This document shows, one piece after another, positions 56,559 through 64,000 of a stretch of 64,000 nt of DNA; the stretch's first letter is position 1; each line of letters opens with the position of its first letter. The position numbers and the translations under genes were made by a program. The stretch is taken from positions 1 through 64,000 of the forward strand of contig CAIXPF010000094.1 in NCBI GenBank assembly GCA_903921205.1. The letters are read 5' to 3'. Origin of the DNA: an uncultured Acidimicrobiia bacterium (lineage in GTDB: Bacteria > Actinomycetota > Acidimicrobiia > Acidimicrobiales > CAIXPF01). Under the pieces are notes generated by a model. The model was given only the letters and a program-made list of their open reading frames with translations. It was not told the origin of the DNA and ran no database searches.

Positions 56559-58499
56559 ATGTGCGGCATCGTCGGCATCCTGGACCCGGCCGCACGCCGC
56601 CCGGCCCAGGCCACCGAGGCCCTGCTCACCGACCTGGCCGTGCAGATGACGGCCCGGGGACCCGACGGTGAGGGCACCTGGGTGGACGCCGCCGCCGGAA
56701 TAGGCCTGGGCCATCGCCGCCTGTCGATCCTGGACCTCTCCCCGGCCGGGGCGCAGCCGATGGTGTCCGCCGACGGGCGCTGGGTGCTCACCTACAACGG
56801 CGAGATCTACGACCACCACGAGCTCGCCGTCGAGCTCGACGCCGCCGGTGTGGCCCGCCGCGGCCATTCCGACACCGAGATCCTGGTCGAGGCGGTGGCC
56901 CGCTGGGGGCTCGACCAGGTGCTCGGCCGCATCGACGGGATGTACGCCTTCGGGTTGTGGGACCGGCGCGAGCGTCGGCTCACCCTGGTGCGCGACCGCC
57001 TCGGCGAGAAGCCGCTCTACTACGGCACCCTCGGCACCGGGGAGTTCGTGTTCGCCTCCACCCTCGACGTGCTGCGGGCCCACCCCGCCTTCGACCGGCC
57101 CGTCGACCGCAACGCCCTGGCGCTGTACTTCCGGCACAAGTACGTGCCCGCACCCTGGTCGATCTACCAAGGGATCCGGAAGCTGGAACCCGGATGCCGG
57201 CTCGAGGTGGACGCCGAGGGCCGTGCCGGTGCGCCGCAGCCCTACTGGTCCTTCCTGGAGGTCGCCGGGCGCGGCGCCACCTGGTCGGGTTCCGCCGACG
57301 ACGCCGTCGAGCGTCTCGACGAGTTGCTGCGCCGTTCGGTGCGCCGGCGGATGGTGGCCGACGTCGCCGTCGGCGCCTTCCTCTCCGGGGGCATCGACAG
57401 CTCCGCCGTCGTCGCGGTCGCCCAGCAGGAGTCCTCGGAGCCGGTGCGGACCTTCACGATCGGCTCGCCCGCCGCCGACTACGACGAGTCCTCCGACGCC
57501 CGGGCGGTGGCCCGTCATCTCGGCACCGACCACGACGAACTGGTCGTCTCCGACGCCGATGCCCGCGGTGCGCTCGACCGGCTCGGCACCCTGTTCGACG
57601 AACCGTTCGGCGACTCGTCGCAGGTCCCGACGTTCCTCGTGGCCCAACTGGCGCGGCGCAGCGTGACGGTGGCGTTGTCCGGCGACGGCGGCGACGAGCT
57701 GTTCGCCGGCTACAACCGTCACCTCTGGGTGCCGGCGATCTGGGACCGGATCGGTCCGATCCCCGTCGGCGTGCGCCGGGCGGCGGCTGCGGCAGCCCGC
57801 CGGGTGCCGCCCGCCGCCTGGGACTCGGCGGCCCGGTTGCTGCCCGCCGGACGCCGTCCCCGCCAGGCGGGCCTGAAGGTGGCCAAGGTCCTCGGCATCG
57901 CCGATGCCGCATCCGCCGAGGAGGTGTACGGGCGCCTGGTGTCGCACTGGCAGGACCCCACCGCCCTGGTGCGCGGCGCCACCGAGCCGCCGACCCTGCA
58001 CACCGACCGCTCCCGGTGGCCGGCGGTCGACGGCATCGTCGCCCACATGTGCGCGCTCGACACCGTCACCTACCTCCCCGACGACATCCTGGTGAAGGTC
58101 GACCGGGCCACCATGGCGGTCTCGTTGGAGGGGCGGATCCCGCTGCTGGACCGTGACCTCGTGGAGTTCGCGGCCGGCCTGCCGGTCGACCTCCGCATCC
58201 GTGACGGGCGGGCCAAGTGGCCGTTGCGCCGGGTCCTGGCCCGCTACGTGCCCGAGGCGCTGTTCGAACGACCCAAGTCCGGGTTCGGGGTCCCGATCGA
58301 ACAGTGGCTGCGCGGACCGTTGCGGGCGTGGGCGGAGGAGCGCCTGTTCTCCCCCGTCACCCGGTCCTTCCTCGACGACGCGTTGCTCCGCCGCACCTGG
58401 GACGCACACCAGTCCGGCCGCAGGGACAACGCCCACGAGCTGTGGGACGTGCTGTCGTTCGCCTCGTGGTGCGACGCGCGCGGCATCACAGGAGCCTGA
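56559..58499 (+). CDS. asnB: asparagine synthetase, glutamine-hydrolysing
   Basis: This 646-aa two-domain enzyme begins MCGIVGILDPA with catalytic Cys2 of the glutaminase domain, then RGPDGEGTW and LTYNGEIYDHHELA. The synthetase domain has the PP-loop FLSGGIDSSAVVAVAQQ and VALSGDGGDELFAGY. It makes asparagine from aspartate, glutamine and ATP. Homologues with this length often sit in exopolysaccharide or sporulation clusters and may amidate other substrates; the glycosyltransferase follows after two bases, so a surface-polymer role is possible. TACCGT lies 8 nt before the ATG. Confidence 0.93.
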   Translation: MCGIVGILDPAARRPAQATEALLTDLAVQMTARGPDGEGTWVDAAAGIGLGHRRLSILDLSPAGAQPMVSADGRWVLTYNGEIYDHHELAVELDAAGVARRGHSDTEILVEAVARWGLDQVLGRIDGMYAFGLWDRRERRLTLVRDRLGEKPLYYGTLGTGEFVFASTLDVLRAHPAFDRPVDRNALALYFRHKYVPAPWSIYQGIRKLEPGCRLEVDAEGRAGAPQPYWSFLEVAGRGATWSGSADDAVERLDELLRRSVRRRMVADVAVGAFLSGGIDSSAVVAVAQQESSEPVRTFTIGSPAADYDESSDARAVARHLGTDHDELVVSDADARGALDRLGTLFDEPFGDSSQVPTFLVAQLARRSVTVALSGDGGDELFAGYNRHLWVPAIWDRIGPIPVGVRRAAAAAARRVPPAAWDSAARLLPAGRRPRQAGLKVAKVLGIADAASAEEVYGRLVSHWQDPTALVRGATEPPTLHTDRSRWPAVDGIVAHMCALDTVTYLPDDILVKVDRATMAVSLEGRIPLLDRDLVEFAAGLPVDLRIRDGRAKWPLRRVLARYVPEALFERPKSGFGVPIEQWLRGPLRAWAEERLFSPVTRSFLDDALLRRTWDAHQSGRRDNAHELWDVLSFASWCDARGITGA

Positions 58500-58501
58500 T
58501 C

Positions 58502-59587
58502 GTGGCCCGGGTCCTGCACCTCATCGCCGCCGACCACCGCCGCGGCGCGGAGACCTTCGCCGTGGAGCTCGCCGAACACCTGCGCCGCGCCGGCCACGAC
58601 GTGCGCGTGCTGGCCGTGGCGCGATCCGGCTCCCCTGATGCCCTTCCCGTCGAGCTCGCCGGGCGCAGCAGGACCGATCCGGCGGCACTCGCCCGGGTCG
58701 TGGCGGCGGCTCGCTGGTCCGACGCCGTCGTGTCCTTCGGTTCGAGCTCGGTGCTGCCCGGAGCGGCCGCCGCCCGGCTGACGCGGCGGCCCTTCGTGTA
58801 CCGGAACATCGGCGACCCATCGGTATGGGGCGCGGTCACCGCCGCCGACCTGCGCATCGGTGCCCCGCTACGGAGCGCCCGGGTGGTCGTGGCGTTGTAC
58901 CCCGGCGCCGCCGATGCCCTGGTGGGCGCCTACCGGCTCGATCCGGCACGGGTACGGGTCATCCCCCGCGGTGTGCCGGAGGACGCCTTCGAACCCGCCG
59001 ACGCCACCACTCGCCGACGGTCGCTCGACGTCCTCGGTCTCGACCCTGCTCGGCGCTGGATCGCCTATGTCGGGGCGCTGAGCGCCGAGAAGGATCCGCT
59101 GCTCGCCGTGGACGCGCTCGGGTACCTTCCCGACGACGTCGGGCTGGTGGTCGCCGGGGACGGGCCGTTGGGCGAGGACGTGCGGATCCGGGCGGCCCAC
59201 TTCGGCGATCGGTGCCGGCTCCTCGGCACGGTCCGCGACGTGGCCGGGGTCTACGCCGCGTCCTCGGTGCTCGTGCTGCCGAGCCGCACCGAGGGCATTC
59301 CCGGCGCGGTGGTCGAAGCGGGTCTCGCGGCCCGGCCCGCGGTGGCGTTCCCGGTCGGGGGCGTTCCCGGTGTCGTGCTCGACGGGGTGACCGGGCGGCT
59401 CGCCGGCGAGCGCACCCCGGCCGCGGTGGCGGCGGCGCTCGTCGAGGTCCTCGAGCGGCCCGACGATCTGGGACGGGCGGCCCGGGCACACTGCCTGGCC
59501 CACTTCTGCATGTCCCGGGTCGGCGCGGCCTGGGAGCAGGTCGTCGCCGACGTGACCACGACCGGGCCAGGCCGAACCGGCGGCTGA
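58502..59587 (+). CDS. GT-B glycosyltransferase (GT4-like)
   Basis: The 361-aa protein starts VARVLHLIAADHRRGAETFAVELAEHLRRAGHDV, the GT-B N-terminal fold. The C-terminal half contains RWIAYVGALSAEKDPLLAVDAL and the donor-binding SRTEGIPGAVVEAGLAARPAVAFPVGGVPGVV (E-x7-E). It probably transfers a sugar from a nucleotide donor onto a surface glycan or lipid. The GTG start comes 2 bp after the asnB stop, so the two are one operon. The track's longer ORF overlaps asnB in another frame. Confidence 0.88.
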   Translation: MARVLHLIAADHRRGAETFAVELAEHLRRAGHDVRVLAVARSGSPDALPVELAGRSRTDPAALARVVAAARWSDAVVSFGSSSVLPGAAAARLTRRPFVYRNIGDPSVWGAVTAADLRIGAPLRSARVVVALYPGAADALVGAYRLDPARVRVIPRGVPEDAFEPADATTRRRSLDVLGLDPARRWIAYVGALSAEKDPLLAVDALGYLPDDVGLVVAGDGPLGEDVRIRAAHFGDRCRLLGTVRDVAGVYAASSVLVLPSRTEGIPGAVVEAGLAARPAVAFPVGGVPGVVLDGVTGRLAGERTPAAVAAALVEVLERPDDLGRAARAHCLAHFCMSRVGAAWEQVVADVTTTGPGRTGG

Positions 59588-59663
59588 ACGCGTCACCACC
59601 GCGTCCGTTACGGTGACGGACCCGTCCGCCACCGGCATCGGGCGGAGTGAGATGGGGGAACCA

Positions 59664-62111
59664 ATGCTGTCGCCGTACCGCGTCCTCGACTGCACCGACG
59701 ACCGGGGGCAGCTCGCAGGGTTCCTGCTCGCCCAGCTCGGGGCCGACGTCGTCCTGGTCGAACCGCCGGGCGGCAGCGCCGCCCGCCACCGCTCGCCCTT
59801 CGTCGGTGACGTGCCCGATCCCGAGCGGGGGCTGTGGCACCTGGCCTACAACCGGGGCAAGCGATCGGTCACCGTCGAGGTGGCGACCGAGGCGGGCCGC
59901 GCCGAGCTGGCCGAGTTGGCGTCGGGCGTCGACGTCCTGCTGTGGTCGGGCCGGCCCGAGGATCTGCCCTTCGACCACGCCTCGCTCGCGGCGCGCAACC
60001 CCGGGCTGATCACGGTGGTGCTCACCCCCTTCGGGCTCGACGGGCCGAAGGCCGGCTGGGTCGACACCGACCTCGTGATCGGGGCCTCCGCCTGCCAGTC
60101 GGCACTGTGCGGCAACCCCGACCTGCCACCGCTGCGCTGGGGGTCGCCCCAGGCCTACCAGCACGGGGCTGCCGACATGGCGGTGGCCGCGCTGGTGGCC
60201 CTGGCCGAACGGGCCCGATCCGGGGTCGGCCAGTTCGCCGAGGTCTCGGCCCAGGTGTCGTGCCTGCAGGCGGCGTTCTGCTACTTCCTCAACGCCGCCT
60301 GGCAGGCACCGACCATGCGGCGCGCCGGCGACGGGCTCGACTACGGCGCCTACCGGACCCGCTGGGTGTACCCGGCGACCGACGGCGAGGTGTCCATCAC
60401 CTTGGTCTTCGGCGCCGCCATGGAGGAGTTCAACCGCAACCTGTTCCAGTGGATCTGGGAGGAGGGCGGTTGCGACGAGGCCACCCGCGACCTGCCGTGG
60501 ACCTCCTTCGCCACGCAGCTGTTCACCGGCGAGGTCCCCGCATCGGAGGTCGACCGACTCGGTGAGGTCATCGCCGCGTTCACCGCACGGTTCAGCAAGG
60601 CCGAGCTGCTCGCGGAATCACGCCGCCGCAGGGTGCTGCTGGCCCCGGTCGCCACGCCGAGCGAGGTCATGGACAACGACCATCTCGCCGCCCGGGCGTT
60701 CTGGGACCTCACCGACGACGAGGTCACCGGCGGCGAGCACCGCTACCCGGGCCGGTTCCTCGTCGCCTCGGCGACGCCGTTGCGATCGTTGGCACGGGCC
60801 CCGCGGCTCGGCGAGCACGACGCGACCCACCGCCGGCCTGCCACCTCCCCCGCACCGCCCACCGTACCCACCGTACCCACCGTACCGACCGTGCCGACCG
60901 TGCCGACCGCGGAGCCGGCGTTGGCCGGGTTGAAGGTGCTGGACCTGTCGTGGTCGGTCGCCGGACCATACGTCGGCCGGCTGCTGGCCGACTTCGGGGC
61001 CGACGTCGTCAAGGTCGAGACCCGCACCCGGCCCGACCTGGCCCGCACCGCGCCGACCTTCCATCCCGGCAACGAACAGCACCCGCTCGAGGGCAGCGGG
61101 CTGTTCCACAACGGCAACGCCGGCAAACGCAGCCTGGAGCTCGACCTGTCCACCCCCGCCGGCAAGGACGTGCTGTGGGATCTGGTCCGCTGGTGCGACG
61201 TGGTGGTCGAGAGCTTCTCCGCCGGCGCGCTCGAGCGGATGGGCTTCGGCTACGACCGTCTCGCCGAGGTCAACCCCGGCGTCATCCTGCTGTCGAGCTG
61301 CCTGCCCGGCCAGACCGGCACCCTGGACCTGCCCGGCTACGGCAACCTCACCACGGCGATGTTCGGGTTCACCGCGGTCACCCGCTGGCCCGGCCGGCCG
61401 GCCGCCGGACCGTTCGGGGCCTACACCGACGTGGTCTCCCCGCGCTTCGGGCTCGCCGGGCTGCTCGCTGCGCTCGACCACCGCCGACGGACCGGCGAGG
61501 GCCAGCACCTCGACCTGTCCCAGGCCGAGGGCTCGCTGCACTTCATCACCACCGCCCTGCTCGACGCCGAGATCAACGGTCGCGACGCCGAGGCGCCCGG
61601 CAACAGCGACCCGGATCTGGCACCGCACGGCATCTACCCCACCGCCGGGGACGACCGCTGGGTGGCCGTCGCCTGTACCGACGACGCCCAGTGGCGCACC
61701 CTCGCCACCCTGTTGGGCCGGGCCGATCTGGCCGGCTGGGACCGGGCCGAACGGCTCGCCCACCGCGACGAGCTCGACGCCCTGCTGGCGTCGTGGACCA
61801 CCGACCAGGACGCGGCCGGCCTCGAGGTGACGCTGCAGGCGGCCGGGGTGGCGGCGCACCAGGTGCAGAACACCGTCGAGGTCCTCGCCGACGCCCAGTT
61901 GCAGCATCTCGGCCACTTCGTCACCGTCGAGCACCCCTTGCTCGGCCCGCTGGTGCTCGAGGGTCCCCGCTTCCGGCTGTCACGCACCCCCGGCCGCACG
62001 GTGGTGCCCGGCCCCGTCTACGGCCAGCACACCACCGAGGTACTGCACGGTACGCTCGGCTACGACGATGCCCGCATCGAAGCCCTGCGGGCCGACGGCG
62101 TGGTCCGCTGA
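59664..62111 (+). CDS. two-domain CaiB/BaiF CoA-transferase with a PTV-repeat linker
   Basis: This 815-aa paralogue of the enzyme at 28030 has the same layout: PYRVLDCTDDRGQLAGFLLAQLGADVVLVEPP and, in the second half, LKVLDLSWSVAGPYVGRLLADFGADVVKVE. The C-domain keeps the catalytic Asp (HLDLSQAEGS). In the N-domain the equivalent residue is Glu (E193 in QFAEVSAQVS), so that site is probably inactive or altered. The linker is five PTV triplets coded by a 9-bp tandem repeat. The ATG at 59664 follows a GGGGGA site and was chosen over the longer GTG because it aligns with the paralogue start. Confidence 0.88.
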   Translation: MLSPYRVLDCTDDRGQLAGFLLAQLGADVVLVEPPGGSAARHRSPFVGDVPDPERGLWHLAYNRGKRSVTVEVATEAGRAELAELASGVDVLLWSGRPEDLPFDHASLAARNPGLITVVLTPFGLDGPKAGWVDTDLVIGASACQSALCGNPDLPPLRWGSPQAYQHGAADMAVAALVALAERARSGVGQFAEVSAQVSCLQAAFCYFLNAAWQAPTMRRAGDGLDYGAYRTRWVYPATDGEVSITLVFGAAMEEFNRNLFQWIWEEGGCDEATRDLPWTSFATQLFTGEVPASEVDRLGEVIAAFTARFSKAELLAESRRRRVLLAPVATPSEVMDNDHLAARAFWDLTDDEVTGGEHRYPGRFLVASATPLRSLARAPRLGEHDATHRRPATSPAPPTVPTVPTVPTVPTVPTAEPALAGLKVLDLSWSVAGPYVGRLLADFGADVVKVETRTRPDLARTAPTFHPGNEQHPLEGSGLFHNGNAGKRSLELDLSTPAGKDVLWDLVRWCDVVVESFSAGALERMGFGYDRLAEVNPGVILLSSCLPGQTGTLDLPGYGNLTTAMFGFTAVTRWPGRPAAGPFGAYTDVVSPRFGLAGLLAALDHRRRTGEGQHLDLSQAEGSLHFITTALLDAEINGRDAEAPGNSDPDLAPHGIYPTAGDDRWVAVACTDDAQWRTLATLLGRADLAGWDRAERLAHRDELDALLASWTTDQDAAGLEVTLQAAGVAAHQVQNTVEVLADAQLQHLGHFVTVEHPLLGPLVLEGPRFRLSRTPGRTVVPGPVYGQHTTEVLHGTLGYDDARIEALRADGVVR
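60858..60908 (+). repeat. 9-bp tandem repeat coding (PTV)5PT
   Basis: Five 9-bp units, CCCACCGTA x3 then CCGACCGTG x2, plus a partial sixth code the PTVPTV linker between the two CoA-transferase domains. The synonymous third-base differences in the last units suggest some age. Confidence 0.88.
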
Positions 62112-62214
62112 CGGCGGCGTCCCGATAACAGCCGGTCCGGTCGCTGCACGGCGGTCCTGCCGCACCGAGCCTCAGCGCACGTATCCAGCCGGCTCGGCCG
62201 GCTCGTCGCGATCC

Positions 62215-62559
62215 TCAGTGGTGCTGGTCGCCACCGTCCCGGGTATCGGATCCGTACTCGCGCTCGACCCGTGCGACCCGGACCCGGTACGCGGCGTAGA
62301 GGTCCTCCCGGCCGCGCTGCTGGGCCGCCAGATGCGCGGCCACCTGCTTCCACGCCCGGGCGTCGGCCTCGCTGCGCCAGTAGCTGACGGTGATCCCCAG
62401 CGCGTCCCGGGCCGACTCGTGGCCGAGGTACCCGGGCTGTTCGGCCACCAACGCCTCCATGGCCGACGCCAGCTCGCCGTACCCGTCCTCGTCCCCGCCC
62501 CGTCGGACCGACGTGAAGATGACGGCCGTGTACGGCGGATCGGGGGTCGCGGCGATCAT
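62215..62559 (-). CDS. antibiotic biosynthesis monooxygenase (ABM)-fold protein
   Basis: This 114-aa dimeric ferredoxin-like-fold protein has YTAVIFTSVRRGGDEDGYGELASAMEALVAEQPGYLGHESARDALGITVSYWRSEADARAWKQVAAHL, the ABM pattern of strand, helix and conserved Trp/His. Relatives include quinone-forming monooxygenases and stress proteins; no heme residues like those of the MhuD homologue are evident, so the two are different subgroups. The C-terminus ends in a short His/Asp run (GGDQHH). TAGGTT lies exactly 6 nt before the ATG. Confidence 0.85.
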   Translation of the reverse strand: MIAATPDPPYTAVIFTSVRRGGDEDGYGELASAMEALVAEQPGYLGHESARDALGITVSYWRSEADARAWKQVAAHLAAQQRGREDLYAAYRVRVARVEREYGSDTRDGGDQHH

Positions 62560-62565
62560 GGGCCG

Positions 62566-62571
62566 AACCTA
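62566..62571 (-). promoter_or_regulatory. candidate -10 box (TAGGTT) of the ABM gene
   Basis: TAGGTT reads toward the ABM gene and ends exactly 6 nt before its ATG at 62559, with no Shine-Dalgarno sequence. The gap is shared with the divergent methyltransferase gene. Confidence 0.5.
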
Positions 62572-62618
62572 CTGCGGGGTCCCGCAGCAGGCCGCTGTGC
62601 CCCTGGTAGAACAGGTCC

Positions 62619-63401
62619 ATGACGACGTTGCGCCCGAAGGCCGGCCTCGACCGTGCCGGTCTCGAGCAGGAGATCGCCACCCGCTCGTGGTTCCACACCT
62701 TCGACCTCGGCGACGGCCTGCGTACCCCAGGGTATGACGACACGTTGAACAAGCTCGAGATCCTGCACCTGCCGGCCGACCTGACAGGCCGGACGGTGCT
62801 CGACATCGGCAGCTACGACGGGTTCTTCGCCTTCGAGTGCGAGGCCCGCGGCGCCGAACGGGTGATGGCCACCGATCGCTGGTGTTGGGAATGGCCCGGC
62901 AACGACGCCCGGCGGAACTTCGACTGGATGCGCGACATACTCGACAGTACGGTCGAGGATCGCTTGGTCTCGGTCGAGGAACTCACCCCCGAGGCCGTCG
63001 ACGGCACCTACGACGTGGTGCTGTTCCTCGGCGTGCTCTACCACGCTCCCGATCCGCTCGGGTACCTCCGCCGGGTCCGTGAGGTGACCCGGGGCACCCT
63101 GGTGGTCGAGACCCTGGTCGACCTGCTCGACGTCGACGTCCCGGCTGCGGCGTACTACCCGGGCGCGTCGATGAACAACGACGCCAGCAACCACTGGGGC
63201 CCGAACGCGGCCGCGGTCGAAGGGCTGCTGCGTGACGCCGGGTTCACCGACGTACGCCGCTTCGACCCGTGGAGCAGCAACCGCACCTGGGCCCTGCACC
63301 TCGACGGCAACCGACCGCGCCGGCTGAGCCGGCGGGTGCGGGAACGGCTCGACAGCCGGGCCCGCAGCGGCCGCATGGTGTTCCACGCCACCGTGGCGTG
63401 A
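62619..63401 (+). CDS. class I SAM methyltransferase, CmoB/DUF1698-like
   Basis: This 260-aa protein contains the SAM-binding loop TVLDIGSYDGFFAFECEARGAERVMATD and VVLFLGVLYHAPDPLGYLRRVREVTRG, which resemble CmoB, the tRNA carboxymethyltransferase (uridine 34), and related DUF1698 proteins. CmoB itself is longer and uses carboxy-SAM, made by CmoA, which is not in this window; the positively charged residue that selects carboxy-SAM is not recognisable. A small-molecule or glycan methyltransferase is therefore also possible. ATG at 62619; TAGAAC ends 6 nt upstream. Confidence 0.82.
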   Translation: MTTLRPKAGLDRAGLEQEIATRSWFHTFDLGDGLRTPGYDDTLNKLEILHLPADLTGRTVLDIGSYDGFFAFECEARGAERVMATDRWCWEWPGNDARRNFDWMRDILDSTVEDRLVSVEELTPEAVDGTYDVVLFLGVLYHAPDPLGYLRRVREVTRGTLVVETLVDLLDVDVPAAAYYPGASMNNDASNHWGPNAAAVEGLLRDAGFTDVRRFDPWSSNRTWALHLDGNRPRRLSRRVRERLDSRARSGRMVFHATVA

Positions 63402-63426
63402 CGGACCGGACCCGACCGGATAAGCC

Positions 63427-64000
63427 CTACGCCACCGGCCCGGGGACGCCGTCGAAACGCACCCGGTCGACGTCGAAGCTGCCCGGACGCCACCAGCGGT
63501 CGAGATCGGCCGACGTCCCGAGTCGTTCGGTACCACCACGGTGGAACACCAACGCCCCGTTCTTCCCGCCGATCCGGCGGTCGTCGCCGTCGATCTCGAT
63601 CCACGCCCCCTCGTAGAGCGCCACCACCGCGACGTCGGAGACCTCGAGGAACTGCGCCAGGCGCTCCGCCCTGGTCTCCGCCATCAACGTCGAGCCCGGA
63701 TCGGCGTCGACGTAGTGCGGGTTGATCTGGAACGGCACCAGGCCCAACGCCGCCAGACCCGGCGGGTCGACGATGGGCATGTCGTTGGTGGTGCGGATCG
63801 TCGGCGCCGCGATGTTGGTCCCCGCCGAGGCACCGGCATAGGCGAGCTCGCCCGAACGGACGCGCCGGCGCAGCACCTCGAGCACCCCGAGCCGGTAGAG
63901 GGCGTCGAGCAACCGGAACGTGTTCCCCCCGCCGACCAACAGGCAGCGCGCCTCGGCGATGGCCCGGGCCGGCTGTCCGTCGCGATGGACGCCGACGACG
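63427..64000 (-). CDS. peptidase E-like (S51) serine peptidase, C-terminal part (cut by window edge)
   Basis: The visible 190 codons carry LVGGGNTFRLLDALYRLGVLEVLRR, then the nucleophile motif YAGASAGTNIAAPTIRTTNDMPI (Ser in SAGTN) and the catalytic His in FQINPHYVDADPG, as in peptidase E and cyanophycinase-type S51 enzymes. PepE cleaves Asp-X dipeptides; cyanophycinases hydrolyse cyanophycin. The PHYVDAD element favours the PepE branch. The N-terminus lies beyond base 64000, so start and promoter are unseen. It is convergent with the methyltransferase. Confidence 0.9.
   Translation of the reverse strand, partial: VVGVHRDGQPARAIAEARCLLVGGGNTFRLLDALYRLGVLEVLRRRVRSGELAYAGASAGTNIAAPTIRTTNDMPIVDPPGLAALGLVPFQINPHYVDADPGSTLMAETRAERLAQFLEVSDVAVVALYEGAWIEIDGDDRRIGGKNGALVFHRGGTERLGTSADLDRWWRPGSFDVDRVRFDGVPGPVA

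Noticed and set aside
56418-58436. 672-aa minus-strand ORF opposite asnB
   Set aside because: The plus strand encodes an intact asparagine synthetase with both active sites; the antisense frame is an artefact.
1-64000. Searched for insertion sequences, integrases, phage genes, toxin-antitoxin, restriction or defence islands
   Set aside because: No transposase, integrase, restriction or Cas motif was recognised in any track ORF, and gene content is metabolic and regulatory throughout.

Overview
This is a GC-rich, gene-dense stretch of bacterial chromosome. The most likely source is a member of the Actinomycetota, probably class Acidimicrobiia or a close relative. That placement is inferred from gene content: mycothiol glycosyltransferase MshA with a YbjN partner, an RsiG-type anti-sigma protein, a MhuD-type heme-degrading enzyme, an LppM-type lipoprotein, five luciferase-like flavin oxidoreductases, two fused tandem CaiB/BaiF CoA-transferases, a single-chain acyl-CoA carboxylase and a secreted protein with a Thr-rich linker. 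I see no transposase, integrase, prophage, CRISPR array or rRNA. One tRNA gene (Lys, TTT) is present.

Layout. Bases 1-14 kb hold mostly housekeeping and regulatory genes: partial proC, an MBL-fold hydrolase, a cysteine-poor DksA-like protein, the minus-strand mshA neighbourhood (XRE regulator, mshA, YbjN gene, with the RsiG-like gene just upstream), a CdsA-like membrane protein overlapping a MoaD/ThiS gene, phosphatase, YgjP peptidase, sugar-nucleotide reductase-like gene, a ProA-like dehydrogenase, an ABC1 kinase, a short intact TraR/DksA protein and tRNA-Lys. From 14 to 19.5 kb come a PhyH oxygenase/SurE pair, a thioesterase, a P450, an FAD monooxygenase and an LLM oxidoreductase.

From 19.8 to 36.1 kb every gene is on the plus strand: fused 2-oxoacid (indolepyruvate-type) ferredoxin oxidoreductase, two LLM oxidoreductases, an SDR, an MFS carrier, a two-domain CoA-transferase, an amidohydrolase, a 1136-aa acyl-CoA carboxylase and a zinc alcohol dehydrogenase. 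I read this as a catabolic block that takes up an organic acid or ring compound, activates it as a CoA thioester and oxidises or carboxylates it. The substrate is unknown. Bases 36-41.7 kb hold an FHA-like/HTH protein, an esterase, the MhuD homologue, the LppM lipoprotein and an LLM/hydrolase pair.

From 41.8 to 50 kb there is a TetR regulator, SDRs, an enoyl-CoA hydratase-like protein with a repeat-coded N-terminus, the medium and small subunits of a CoxMSL-type molybdenum hydroxylase without the large subunit, a CPBP protease and a VOC protein. From 50 to 56.4 kb lie a membrane protein with paired CP motifs, a histidine kinase/response regulator pair, a secreted beta-helix protein, a multicopper oxidase lipoprotein and a small exported protein. 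From 56.5 kb to the end are asparagine synthetase, a glycosyltransferase, a second fused CoA-transferase, a small monooxygenase, a CmoB-like methyltransferase and a partial peptidase E.

Two themes run across the window. First, many genes carry a TANNNT box 6-10 nt before the start codon with no Shine-Dalgarno sequence, which suggests frequent leaderless transcription. Second, short tandem repeats (7, 9, 14, 15 and 24 bp units) occur both in coding linkers and in leaders. The most notable single gene is the RsiG-like protein, whose two spaced signature motifs predict c-di-GMP control of a WhiG-type sigma factor.
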